Origin: Bacillota bacterium
Lineage (GTDB): Bacteria; Bacillota; Clostridia; Oscillospirales; Oscillospiraceae
Direction: 5' to 3'
DNA: 42,670 bases
Assembly (NCBI GenBank): GCA_028719885.1
Contig: JAQYLT010000055.1
Span: forward strand, 1-42,670
Below, piece by piece: positions 23,688 to 33,768 of this stretch. A program made the translations under genes and the position numbers. The notes beneath the pieces are model-generated. The model ran no database searches. It was given only the letters and a program-made list of their open reading frames with translations, and had not been told where the DNA came from. Position 1 is the stretch's first letter. Every line of letters starts with the position of its first letter.

Positions 23688-24426
23688 CATCTTGACCCTT
23701 TTCCCGGATGCCCTGGGGGATGTGCTCTCGGAAAGCATCCTGGGAAGAGCCCAGGAGCGGGGCTTCATTCGGATTGAAGCCCACCAGATTCGGGACTACA
23801 CCTCCAGCAAGCAGAATCAGGTGGACGACTATCCCTATGGCGGCGGCCGGGGCGCCATCATGCAGGCCGACCCCTTATACCGCTGCTGGGAGGCCGTCTG
23901 CGACGAGGCCGCCGGGCCGGTGCACACCATCTATCTGTCCCCCTGCGGCCACACTTTCACCCAAAAGGATGCCATTCGCCTGAGCAAGCTGGACAACCTG
24001 ATTTTTGTCTGCGGCCATTACGAGGGAATCGACCAGCGATTCATCGACGAATGTGTGGATGAAGAATTGTCCCTGGGAGATTTTGTCCTCACCGGGGGAG
24101 AAATTGCCGCCATGGCCATGACCGACGCCATCTGCCGCATGGTCCCCGGGGTTCTGGCCGACCCGGAATGCTTTGAGGAGGAGAGCCACTACAATGGCCT
24201 TTTGGAATATCCCCAATACAGCCGACCGGCGGTGTGGCACGGCAGGGAAGTGCCGCCGATCCTCCTTTCCGGCAATCACGAGAAGGTCAATCAGTGGAGA
24301 AGAAAGCAAGCCCTGCGGCGCACCCGGGAGCGCAGGCCGGATATGTATGAAAAGCTGGATTTGTCTTCAAAGCAGGATAGGAAGCTCCTGAAAGAAATGG
24401 AGGAAGAGGACCGTGAGCAAGATTGA
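23677..24426 (+). CDS. trmD: tRNA (guanine-N1)-methyltransferase
   Basis: This 249-aa SPOUT methyltransferase forms m1G37 in tRNAs and prevents frameshifting. MRIDILTLFPD opens it. YGGGRGAIM, CGHYEGIDQRFID and LGDFVLTGGEIAAMAM form the trefoil knot that binds SAM, and NGLLEYPQYSRP and LLSGNHEKVNQWRR follow. It overlaps rimM by 11 bases and the sirtuin by 14. rplS, which usually comes next, is absent. Confidence 0.97.
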   Translation: MRIDILTLFPDALGDVLSESILGRAQERGFIRIEAHQIRDYTSSKQNQVDDYPYGGGRGAIMQADPLYRCWEAVCDEAAGPVHTIYLSPCGHTFTQKDAIRLSKLDNLIFVCGHYEGIDQRFIDECVDEELSLGDFVLTGGEIAAMAMTDAICRMVPGVLADPECFEEESHYNGLLEYPQYSRPAVWHGREVPPILLSGNHEKVNQWRRKQALRRTRERRPDMYEKLDLSSKQDRKLLKEMEEEDREQD

Positions 24427-25126
24427 CGTTTTGAAGCAGTGGATCGAGGAAAGCAGTTCCATCGTCTTTTTCGGCGGCGCAGGGGTGAGCACGGAATCCG
24501 GCATCCCGGACTTTCGGAGTGTGGATGGACTATACAGCCAGCATTTTGAATACCCGCCGGAAACCATCATCAGCCACAGCTTTTTTAGGCGGGATCCGGC
24601 TTACTTTTTCCGGTTCTATCGGGAGAAAATGCTGCCCCTGGGCTTTGAGCCCAACATCACCCACAAAAAGCTAGCCCAGTGGGAGCGGGAGGGAAAGATC
24701 TCCGCCGTGGTGACCCAGAACATCGACGGGCTGCATCAGAAGGCCGGCTCCAAAAGGGTTTATGAGCTCCACGGCAGCGTGCTGCGGAATTACTGCGAAA
24801 AATGCCGGAAATTCTATCCCGCGGAATTCATTCGGGACTGCACAGATATCCCCCGGTGCAGCTGCGGCGGCATTGTCAAGCCCGATGTGGTGCTGTATGA
24901 GGAAAGTCTGGACCAGGACACCATTGAAAAAAGCGTCATGGCCATTCGCGCCGCGGATCTGCTGATGGTGGCCGGAACCAGCCTCACCGTTTATCCCGCC
25001 GCCGGGCTGATTCAGTATTATCGGGGCAATCGTTTGGTACTCATCAACCGGGATGTGACCCCATTCGACGACGAGGCGAATCTGGTCATTCACGATAATT
25101 TGGGGAATGTGTTTTCCCAGCTGTAA
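24413..25126 (+). CDS. cobB: Sir2-family NAD-dependent protein deacylase
   Basis: This 237-aa sirtuin removes acyl groups from lysines using NAD. GAGVSTESGIPDFRS binds NAD, TQNIDGLH is the core motif, and the histidine in YELHGS is the general base. CEKCRKF with CSCGG gives four zinc cysteines, and GTSLTVYPAAGL is the C-terminal NAD motif. The start is GTG, 14 bases inside trmD, so it is coupled to the tRNA/ribosome operon. A good terminator follows. Acyl preference cannot be told. Confidence 0.94.
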   Translation: MSKIDVLKQWIEESSSIVFFGGAGVSTESGIPDFRSVDGLYSQHFEYPPETIISHSFFRRDPAYFFRFYREKMLPLGFEPNITHKKLAQWEREGKISAVVTQNIDGLHQKAGSKRVYELHGSVLRNYCEKCRKFYPAEFIRDCTDIPRCSCGGIVKPDVVLYEESLDQDTIEKSVMAIRAADLLMVAGTSLTVYPAAGLIQYYRGNRLVLINRDVTPFDDEANLVIHDNLGNVFSQL

Positions 25127-25131
25127 AAATG

Positions 25132-25178
25132 CCCCTGTCCCATGCTCAGATCAAGCAGGGAACAGGGGGTCCTTTTTT
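25132..25178 (+). terminator. Terminator of the ylxM-cobB operon
   Basis: CCCCTGTCCC and GGGAACAGGGG form an interrupted stem with a 16-base loop, followed within 5 bases by TTTTTT, just after the sirtuin stop. Confidence 0.75.
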
Positions 25179-25183
25179 GGAGG

Positions 25184-25571
25184 AAATTGGAATTTGTAGA
25201 GATATTTCGCAGGGAAAGGATTTATCCGTTCCGCCAGGTAACGTTTTTATGGGGTGCACATTGAATGGAAAAATGTTGAAAAAAGGAACCCGTTACCATC
25301 CAACGAGACATGGATGTTGACTGACGTTTCGGAACGGATAAATCCGTTCCTGACGCAAAACAAAACATTTTTCGATTAATTACCCCCGGTGATTTACGGC
25401 CAGCTGCTTGGTTCTGGCTTTGGACGGCACCCATCCAACGAAAATTCCCCAAATTCGATACATTTCGGCGGGGGCAGCCAGGCGCCCTACGGTGTTGTCC
25501 AACATTTTTCCATTCAACATACCCCAATAAAAACTTTACCGAGGCGGAATGCATAAATGCATTCCCTACGA
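25184..25571. repeat. GTAG-hairpin repeat element 5, nested composite
   Basis: It begins AAATTGGAATTTG and holds a decayed forward unit (25209-25233, GGAAAGGA against TCCGTTCC) and two reverse units (25330-25355, and 25545-25570 with GGAATGCA-type arms). Between the reverse units lies a stretch (about 25395-25505) homologous to the core of element 8, including CCCATCCAACGAAAAT, CGGCGGGGGC and GCCCTACGG. The right terminus is missing: the thrE stop codon falls inside it. No gene is seen. Confidence 0.85.
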
Positions 25572-25575
25572 AACA

Positions 25576-26814
25576 CTATCTCTTTTCCCTGGGATACATT
25601 TCTTTCCAGGTATAGACGAGGCGAACGATGGTGGTGACCAGCAGCACTCCCACCGCCATCACACCGGCGATGGCCGCCGTGTGCATTCCCTGGGCAGCAA
25701 AGCGCTCCATGTTTCCGTGGACCGCGTAATTCATGGTGTAGTAAATACCGGCGCCGGGAATCAGAGGGAAGAGGGAAACCACCAGATAGGAAATGGCTGG
25801 GTATTTCCGAATTCTCGCCATCACCTCGGCATAGACGGAGGCAAAAAAGGAGCCGAGAAAATAGGCTGCCATTTCGTTCCCGGTGCGGCGCATCACCAGC
25901 TCGAAAACCACCCAGGTCACCACACCGCCCAGGGCGCAGAGGGTGCCGCCGGGGCCGTGAATGTTAAAGAGGATGGAAAAGCCCACACATCCGGCCAGGG
26001 AGCCCAGGCAGGTAATCACCAGAGGATTGGCGGCATGGCCCAGGCTCACCGGCTCATGCCACAGCAGCGCCGCCGTATTCCAGGCCACCGCCGTGCCCAG
26101 CGCCATGCCCATGGCAATCAGCAGCACCTGAACGATACGAGTGATGCCGGAATTGGTATCGCCGTAGATAATGTCCCGCATGGCATTGGTAAAGAGCAAA
26201 CCGGGCACCAGAATCATCAGCGCGCCGATGACCACGCCGTCCACATTGCCTGCAATTCCCTTTGCGTTCATTCCGTAGGCGGCCAAGGCCATGACAAAGG
26301 CAGACAGAATGGTCACAAAAAACGGGTTGACCTTCATCCTATCCATAAACCGATTGATAAGGCCCCCCAGCAGGCCGCAAACCCCGGCCAGGAGCATATC
26401 CGTAAAGCCGCAGCCAAAGAGCAGGGCAAAGCCCGCCGCCCCCAGGAAATTTCCAAGTAAGTACATCGGCAGCCCATAGTACGGAATGGAGCGGCGCACC
26501 CCATCCAGCAGCTCCATGGCCTGCTCCGGCTCCGGGTGCTGGCTGCAGATTCGGCGGCTCAGAGCGTTCAGCTTTTCCACTGCGTCCAAGTTGTTGCCGT
26601 GGTAGCCAACCCGGCGCATTCTGGTGATGGGCTTTCCCGTTTCCGTGAGAATGCTGACGATCAGATAGTTGGGGATGGCAAACACCTCCGATGCGATGCC
26701 GTAGCTCTGCAGCACCCGGGACATGCTGTCCTCCACCCGAAAGGTCTCCGCGCCGCTCATGGACAGCTCATAGCCCAAATCCGCGGCCAAATCCATAATG
26801 GTATTGTAATCCAT
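25576..26814 (-). CDS. Threonine/serine exporter family protein (ThrE type, fused)
   Basis: This 412-aa integral membrane protein has an N-terminal cytosolic part (ELSMSGAETFRVEDSM, then PNYLIVSI) of the ThrE/YjjP domain. About ten hydrophobic segments follow, the last five forming the YjjB-like second domain (PGAGIYYTMNYAVHGN). In many bacteria these are two genes; here they are one, as in Corynebacterium ThrE. Relatives export threonine/serine or succinate; which applies is unknown. The TAG stop lies in the terminal segment of repeat element 5, so the last few residues (REKR) may have been set by the insertion. It has its own promoter with an extended -10. Confidence 0.85.
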   Translation of the reverse strand: MDYNTIMDLAADLGYELSMSGAETFRVEDSMSRVLQSYGIASEVFAIPNYLIVSILTETGKPITRMRRVGYHGNNLDAVEKLNALSRRICSQHPEPEQAMELLDGVRRSIPYYGLPMYLLGNFLGAAGFALLFGCGFTDMLLAGVCGLLGGLINRFMDRMKVNPFFVTILSAFVMALAAYGMNAKGIAGNVDGVVIGALMILVPGLLFTNAMRDIIYGDTNSGITRIVQVLLIAMGMALGTAVAWNTAALLWHEPVSLGHAANPLVITCLGSLAGCVGFSILFNIHGPGGTLCALGGVVTWVVFELVMRRTGNEMAAYFLGSFFASVYAEVMARIRKYPAISYLVVSLFPLIPGAGIYYTMNYAVHGNMERFAAQGMHTAAIAGVMAVGVLLVTTIVRLVYTWKEMYPREKR

Positions 26815-26868
26815 AGGTTTCCTCGTCTGTCTGTTAAGGATTTCAACCGGCGTTTTCTCGCCTGGAAC

Positions 26869-26896
26869 AGTATAGCACAGTGGCGGAAAAATACAA
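26869..26896 (-). promoter_or_regulatory. Promoter of the ThrE-type exporter
   Basis: On the minus strand TTGTAT (26891-26896) and TATACT (26869-26874) are 16 bases apart, and TGC before the -10 makes it extended. The -35 begins 15 bases after the degV terminator. Confidence 0.55.
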
Positions 26897-26911
26897 GTTT
26901 TTTCTCATGGA

Positions 26912-26940
26912 AAAACCGCCTCCAAAGTGGAAGCGGTTTT
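26912..26940 (-). terminator. Terminator of hxlR-degV
   Basis: AAAACCGC and GCGGTTTT, with a further GGA/TCC pairing inside, form the stem directly after the degV stop. Five T's follow on the minus strand. Confidence 0.85.
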
Positions 26941-26945
26941 CAGAT

Positions 26946-27791
26946 TTATGCCTTTCTCACAAAGAGAATGCCCATGGTGCCGGGGCCGCAGTGGCAGGAG
27001 ACGGTACAGCCAGCCACCGTTTCATAGACATTCTTGAAATTGCCGTACTGGGCAACGCCGCTGCGAACGGCCTCCAGGCTCTCTTTGGATACGTCCGTGT
27101 GGGTGATGAAAATTCTGTCCTGGTCCAGACCGTCCCGGTCAGACAGCCGGTCCTTTACATAGGCGGCCATGCACTTTTCGATATGGCCCCGGTACTTCTT
27201 CACCACCACCATTTTCCCGTCCTTGACCTCGATGCAGGGCTTCAGGCTCAGAAGATTGGCCCCCAGTGCGGCGGCGCCGGAGCAACGGCCTCCCTTGACC
27301 ATGTATTCCAGCCGGTCCAAAACAAAGCTGGCTTCCACCCGGGAGACAAAATCGTCCAGCTGCTGCTTCAGCTCGTCCATGTCTTTGGCGGTCTGGGCCA
27401 ACTCACAAGCCTTCAGAACCACCAGGCCCTGCCCGGTGGAAAGGTTTTTGGAATCGATCACCCGAACGTTTTCAAAATCCTCTGCCGCGATGCAGGCGTT
27501 TTGATAGCTGGAGGAGAAGTCGGAGCCGATGTTCACATGGATCACACCATCGTATTCACCGGCGTATTTGGCGAATTCCTCCTGGTAAACTGCCACCCCT
27601 CTTGCCGCGGTGGTGCACAGACTGCCTCCGGCTGCCACGTGGGCAAAAATATCCGCCGGGGTGATGGTGATGCCGTCCAGGAATTCCTGATTGCCTTTCA
27701 TCACAATCAGCGGCACGATTCCAATCTGATGTTCCGCGATCTGCTCAAGGGAGAGGTCGCAGGTGCTGTCGGAAATAATTTTAACTCTCAT
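26946..27791 (-). CDS. DegV-family fatty-acid-binding protein
   Basis: This 281-aa protein starts VKIISDSTCDLS, the DegV N-terminus. VHVNIGSDFSSSYQNA, VIDSKNLSTGQGL and GGRCSGAAALGANLLSLKP are the conserved parts that hold a fatty acid. In Staphylococcus FakB proteins of this family hand fatty acids to the kinase FakA for phosphorylation into phospholipid. No FakA is nearby. It lies 23 bases after the HxlR regulator in one transcript, an association that suggests regulated expression. Confidence 0.92.
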   Translation of the reverse strand: MRVKIISDSTCDLSLEQIAEHQIGIVPLIVMKGNQEFLDGITITPADIFAHVAAGGSLCTTAARGVAVYQEEFAKYAGEYDGVIHVNIGSDFSSSYQNACIAAEDFENVRVIDSKNLSTGQGLVVLKACELAQTAKDMDELKQQLDDFVSRVEASFVLDRLEYMVKGGRCSGAAALGANLLSLKPCIEVKDGKMVVVKKYRGHIEKCMAAYVKDRLSDRDGLDQDRIFITHTDVSKESLEAVRSGVAQYGNFKNVYETVAGCTVSCHCGPGTMGILFVRKA

Positions 27792-27814
27792 CTTCGATCA
27801 TCCTTTCGTGTTGG

Positions 27815-28183
27815 TCAGTGGCAGCCGGTGGGAGACTCGCCGCGCATCATCAGGCAATTGGGCTCCATATCTTTTCCCCGGAGATACTCAGCGCCCCAGT
27901 CCCGCATGGCCGTGAGAATGGGCATGAGGCTGCGACCGGTTTCGGTGAGGGAATACTCCACCTTGGGGGGAACCACCGGAAAAACCTCCCGGTGGATCAG
28001 ATGCTGGGCCTCCAGCTCCCGGAGCTGCTGGGTCAGCATTTTGGGGGTTGCGCTGGCAATCATCTTCCGCAGCTCGGAAAACCGGCGCCTGCCATCGGAC
28101 AAGTACCAGAGGATCAGCGCCTTATACTTACCGCCAATCAAATCCAGGGTGGCAGCCACAGGGCATACTTCGTTTGTATTCAT
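27815..28183 (-). CDS. HxlR-family winged-helix regulator
   Basis: This 122-aa protein has CPVAATLDLIGGKYKALILWYL, RRRFSELRKMIASATPKMLTQQLREL (the HTH, about residues 32-58) and the wing VPPKVEYSLTETG. HxlR regulators often sense electrophiles or redox stress through the N-terminal cysteine, here C7. It is first in the hxlR-degV transcript. An inverted repeat over its own -10 (AAGTATG...CATACTT) is the likely autoregulatory site. The copper ATPase lies on the other side of the divergent region, about 440 bases away. Confidence 0.92.
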   Translation of the reverse strand: MNTNEVCPVAATLDLIGGKYKALILWYLSDGRRRFSELRKMIASATPKMLTQQLRELEAQHLIHREVFPVVPPKVEYSLTETGRSLMPILTAMRDWGAEYLRGKDMEPNCLMMRGESPTGCH

Positions 28184-28210
28184 GGGAACCTCCTACAGTA
28201 TCCAAAAGGG

Positions 28211-28250
28211 AAGTATGGCACATAATAGTGCATACTTGCTTTTTGAACAA
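28211..28250 (-). promoter_or_regulatory. hxlR promoter and operator
   Basis: On the minus strand TTGTTC (28245-28250) and TATTAT (28222-28227) are 17 bases apart. The inverted repeat AAGTATG (28211-28217) / CATACTT (28231-28237), extended by CAC/GTG with one extra base, encloses the -10. This is typical of self-repression. Confidence 0.7.
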
Positions 28251-28299
28251 TCGGTGGTAGAATCATATCATAACCAATGGATTGTGTCAATAAAAATGA

Positions 28300-28328
28300 T
28301 TGACGGCGAAAACAAAACAGAGGATAAT
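28300..28328 (+). promoter_or_regulatory. Promoter toward the copper ATPase
   Basis: TTGACG (28300-28305) and GATAAT (28323-28328) are 17 bases apart, about 300 bases upstream of copA. If this is the only promoter, the whole of repeat element 6 is in the copA leader RNA. Confidence 0.65.
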
Positions 28329-28369
28329 ATAGGAGAATTTAGGTGATCGGCCTGAGTAAGCTGATTGCG

Positions 28370-28580
28370 GAATTGGAATTTGTTGGTATGTGATCGTAGG
28401 GAACGGATTTATCCGTTCCGCCTCGGTAACGATTTTATTTGGGCTATATTGAATGGAAAAATATTGGATAACACCGTAGGGCGGGTGGACCATTTCCTGT
28501 TCAACGAACCGCGGATGTTTATCAGCCTTTCGGAACGGATAAATCCGTTCCCTACGAAACATCCTGGCAAATTCCAATTT
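28370..28580. repeat. GTAG-hairpin repeat element 6 in the copA leader
   Basis: It is bounded by GAATTGGAATTTG and CAAATTCCAATTT, with a forward unit at 28396-28420 and a reverse one at 28531-28556 (both GGAACGGA). The flanks GTAAGCTGATTGCGG and TCAATATGCTTAC resemble each other as inverted repeats and match element 2, so the terminal repeat probably extends outward by about 15 bases. No gene is seen. Confidence 0.88.
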
Positions 28581-28626
28581 ATCAATATGCTTACTTGATC
28601 CGGCAGCCTAAAGGAGGATGACCAAA

Positions 28627-31116
<2,490 letters not shown>

Positions 31117-31120
31117 CAGC

Positions 31121-32047
31121 ATGCAGACGGATTACTTCTATCCCTCAAAGGGCACCGGGCAGGTCCACGCCTGCCGGTGGACCCCGGAGCAACCACCGGT
31201 TGCCATCGTTCAAATCGTCCACGGAATCGCGGAGCATGTGGAGCGCTACAGGGACTTTGCCCAGTATCTGAACAGCCTGGGCTATCTGGTGGTGGCGGAA
31301 GACCACATGGGCCACGGAAAAACCATCAACGGGGACGGCGTTCAGGGCTACTTCCACGGCGGCTGGTTCACGGCGGTGGATGACAGCTATGCCCTTTTGC
31401 AAAGCACCCGCAGGGAATTCCCCGGGCTTCCATATGTTCTTTTCGGTCACTCCATGGGCTCTTTCATGACCAGGACCATCCTGTGTAAATACCCCAACAG
31501 CGGCATCAGCGCGGCCATTCTCTGCGGCACCGGCTGGCAGCCAAAGGCAGTTCTTTCCACGGGCCTTGCCGCCTGCGAGCTGGTCTGCAAAACCCAGGGC
31601 GAAAAAAATCCCAGCAAGGCACTGGAAAAGCTGGTGTTTTCCGGCTATAATCAGAAAGTGGAGCATCCCAAAACCCCCTACGACTGGCTGACCAGGGACA
31701 GCCGTGTGGTGCAGGAATACCTTTCCGACCCCCTCTGCGGCTTTACCCCCACGGCGGGCCTCATGCGGGACCTGATGAAAGGCATCCGGTTCATCCAGAC
31801 CCCCCGCAGCCTGTTCGCCATGAAAAACGATCTGCCGGTGTTCTTCATCGCCGGGGGAGACGACCCCGTGGGAAGCTACGGCAAGGGGGTACTCCGAGCC
31901 GCCGACGCCTTTCGCGGTGCGGGGATGGAGGATGTGAGCTGCAAAATCTATCCCCTGGGGCGGCACGAGATCCTGAACGAGATCAACAAAGAGGAAGTCT
32001 ATCAGGATGTAGCCGCCTGGCTTGAGAAGAAGCTGGGGAAAGGGTAA
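31121..32047 (+). CDS. Alpha/beta hydrolase, monoacylglycerol lipase / lysophospholipase type
   Basis: This 308-aa protein has VVAEDHMGHGKT as the early loop and GHSMGSF as the nucleophile elbow with its serine. GGDDPVG holds the acid and LGRHEILNE the catalytic histidine, matching the monoglyceride-lipase-like 'serine aminopeptidase S33' group. No signal peptide, so it acts in the cytosol, likely on lysolipids or monoacylglycerols. The start is the ATG at 31121, 4 bases after copA, with GGAG 7 bases upstream; the gene is in the copA transcript. Its TAA stop shares bases with the start of repeat element 7. Confidence 0.88.
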   Translation: MQTDYFYPSKGTGQVHACRWTPEQPPVAIVQIVHGIAEHVERYRDFAQYLNSLGYLVVAEDHMGHGKTINGDGVQGYFHGGWFTAVDDSYALLQSTRREFPGLPYVLFGHSMGSFMTRTILCKYPNSGISAAILCGTGWQPKAVLSTGLAACELVCKTQGEKNPSKALEKLVFSGYNQKVEHPKTPYDWLTRDSRVVQEYLSDPLCGFTPTAGLMRDLMKGIRFIQTPRSLFAMKNDLPVFFIAGGDDPVGSYGKGVLRAADAFRGAGMEDVSCKIYPLGRHEILNEINKEEVYQDVAAWLEKKLGKG

Positions 32048-32390
32048 TTTGCAGGTATGCGTTCGTAGGGAATGCATTTATGCATTCCGCCCGTTCCGAG
32101 AAACACCCAGGTTCGTCTAATGGTAACGCACCGGATTTTGCGTAGGGAATGCATTTATGCATTCCGAAAGGTTCATTCACCACCAGGGGTTGCCAACTCG
32201 TAAAACGATGATTTTTGCGTAAGGAACGGATTTATCCGTTCCGCCCGGTAACGATTTTATGGGGTGCATATTGAATGGAAAAATGTTGAAAATTGGGACC
32301 CGTTACCCTCCAACGAACCAAGGATATTCACCGACGTTTCGGAACGGATTAATCCGTTCCCTACGAATCATCTGGACAAATCCCAATTTT
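32046..32390. repeat. GTAG-hairpin repeat element 7, 77-base periodic run
   Basis: Forward units begin at 32065, 32142 and 32219, exactly 77 bases apart. The first two have GGAATGCA / TGCATTCC arms and the third GGAACGGA-type arms. A reverse unit lies at 32340-32365. The intervals between forward units are 52 bases of different sequence that both end in TTTTGC. The left terminus (AATTTGCAGG) begins in the hydrolase stop codon and the right end is CAAATCCCAATTT. No gene is seen. Confidence 0.85.
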
Positions 32391-32413
32391 CAGTTTTGGT
32401 AACAGGGTCCATC

Positions 32414-32448
32414 GTGTCCGTTTTATTGGACACAAAGGCTGTTATACT
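32414..32448 (+). promoter_or_regulatory. Promoter of the 42-aa ORF and truA
   Basis: TATACT (32443-32448) is preceded by TGT, an extended -10, with no good -35. An inverted repeat GTGTCC (32414-32419) / GGACAC (32428-32433) covers the -35 area and may be an operator. Confidence 0.5.
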
Positions 32449-32480
32449 ATTGCCATCAACAAACGGAAAGGCTGATGGCA

Positions 32481-32609
32481 ATGTTCTCTATGCGCTACAT
32501 TCACGGGCATGTGATGGTATACGACAAAAACGGCAAATTCCTGTTCTCGGCGGATACGGAGCGGGAAGCCAGAGAGGAACTGGAGGAATATGAGGACTAT
32601 TCGGCTTGA
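32481..32609 (+). CDS. 42-aa protein upstream of and overlapping truA
   Basis: A short ORF reads MFSMRYIHGHVMVYDKNGKF and ends in an acidic helix (EREAREELEEYEDYSA). GGAAAGG lies about 10 bases before the ATG at 32481, and an extended -10 promoter lies just upstream. It overlaps the truA start by 20 bases in another frame, and its codons contain truA's ribosome site (GGAGG at 32582-32586). It looks like a small beta-hairpin plus helix protein. I recall similar short proteins in Oscillospiraceae but no name. It may be functional, or mainly a translated leader that couples truA. Confidence 0.65.
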   Translation: MFSMRYIHGHVMVYDKNGKFLFSADTEREAREELEEYEDYSA

Positions 32610-33324
32610 CCTTTGCTATGACGGCACCCGCTACCGGGGCTGGCAGCGACTGAATGGGGAAGCAAATACCATTCAGGGGAAGCTGGAGCAGACCCTGAGC
32701 AGAATTCTGGAAGAGCCCATCGAGGTCAGCGGCAGCGGCCGGACGGATGCGGGCGTCCACGCCCAGGGGCAGGTGGCATCTTTCCACTGTGAAAACACCA
32801 TGCCTGCGGCGGAAATCTTAGCCCAGCTCCGCCGGTATCTCCCGGAGGACATCGGCATATATTCCTGTAACGAGGCTCCGCCCCGGTTCCACGCCCGGCT
32901 GAACGCCAAGCGAAAAACCTACTGCTACCGGATTTGGAACAGCGAAGCGCCCTGCGTGTTTCAAAGGCGGTATGTGGCAGTTTTCCCGGAGAAGCTGGAT
33001 TTAAACGCCATGGCAAAGGCCGGAGAACAGCTGGTGGGGAAGCACGATTTTGCCGCTTTCTGCACCAGGGCAAACAAAAAGAAATCCACCCAGCGGGAAA
33101 TCTTTCAGCTTTCCATAGAGCGGGTGGGAGAGGAAATCCGCATCCTGGTCACGGCGGACGGGTTTCTCTATAATATGATGCGAATCATCGCGGGCACCTT
33201 GATTGAGGCGGGCAGGGGAGAGCGGACCCCGGAGAGCATTCCGGAATTGTTCTGCGCCAGCAGGCAGGAGGCAGGCTTCCTGGCTCCCGCCCAGGGACTG
33301 TGCCTGATGGAGGTAGAATATTGA
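32590..33324 (+). CDS. truA: tRNA pseudouridine(38-40) synthase
   Basis: This 244-aa protein converts uridines 38-40 of the tRNA anticodon arm to pseudouridine. LCYDGTRYRGWQR opens it, and GSGRTDAGVHAQGQVASF contains the catalytic aspartate D53. The RPxFHAR-type RFHARLNAKRKTYCYRI and FLYNMMRIIAGTLIEAG follow. The ribosome site is only 3 bases from the ATG, so initiation probably depends on translation of the overlapping 42-aa ORF. Its stop overlaps the next start (TTGA). Confidence 0.96.
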   Translation: MRTIRLDLCYDGTRYRGWQRLNGEANTIQGKLEQTLSRILEEPIEVSGSGRTDAGVHAQGQVASFHCENTMPAAEILAQLRRYLPEDIGIYSCNEAPPRFHARLNAKRKTYCYRIWNSEAPCVFQRRYVAVFPEKLDLNAMAKAGEQLVGKHDFAAFCTRANKKKSTQREIFQLSIERVGEEIRILVTADGFLYNMMRIIAGTLIEAGRGERTPESIPELFCASRQEAGFLAPAQGLCLMEVEY

Positions 33325-33662
33325 ACATTCAGATTTTCGGAAAAAGCAAATGCTTCGACACCAAAAAGGCAGAGCGCTATTTTAAAGAGCGGCGGATCAA
33401 GTATCAGTTCATTGATCTAGTCCGCTTTGGCATGTCCGGCAAGGAATTCGACAGCGTGCTGCGGGCCGTGGGCGGCATTGACAACCTGATCGACTGGAAC
33501 GGCAAGCAGCAGCAGATCACCAACATGAAGTACATGGATGACGCAAGAGCCAAGGAGGACAAGGTTTTCGACGACCCCAGTTTGATGAAAACTCCAATTG
33601 TTCGCAACGGAAAACAGGCAACTGTTGGTTACTGTCCCGAGGTTTGGGCAACTTGGGAATAA
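33321..33662 (+). CDS. ArsC/Spx-family thioredoxin-fold protein
   Basis: This 113-aa protein has the arsenate-reductase-like fold: QIFGKSKCFDTKKAERYFKE with a single cysteine (C11) where Spx has CxxC and ArsC has one Cys, then RGxxK-region FKERRIKYQFIDL, and MKTPIVRNGKQATVGYCPEVW at the end. The lone Cys favours an ArsC/YffB-like protein over a redox-switching Spx. RNA-polymerase binding cannot be excluded. The start is TTG overlapping the truA stop, with GGAGGT 8 bases upstream. A terminator follows. Confidence 0.85.
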   Translation: MNIQIFGKSKCFDTKKAERYFKERRIKYQFIDLVRFGMSGKEFDSVLRAVGGIDNLIDWNGKQQQITNMKYMDDARAKEDKVFDDPSLMKTPIVRNGKQATVGYCPEVWATWE

Positions 33663-33676
33663 AAAAATGATTCACG

Positions 33677-33706
33677 AAAGCAGTCTCAGAGCGAGGCTGC
33701 TTTTTT
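33677..33706 (+). terminator. Terminator after truA and the ArsC-like gene
   Basis: AAAGCAGTCTC and GAGGCTGCTTT pair with one G-U and a 5-base loop, then run into TTTTTT, 15 bases after the stop. Confidence 0.85.
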
Positions 33707-33768
33707 CTGCTATTTTTCATTTTTTTCTTGCAGTTTCTGTAAAATAGTGATATGCTAGGAGGACTTGC

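Noticed and set aside
25549..26460. 303-codon plus-strand frame opposite the ThrE-type exporter
   Set aside because: His/Gln-rich nonsense composition typical of an antisense frame, and it begins inside a repeat element.
32065..32243. Short CRISPR-like array (25-base repeats, 52-base spacers)
   Set aside because: Only three units, the interval sequences share their ends, the same units occur alone and inverted all over the window, and no cas gene is present.
33728..33756. TTGCAG-17-TATGCT as the symporter promoter
   Set aside because: The predicted transcript would start inside or after the ribosome site AGGAGG (33757-33762), so it could not serve that gene.
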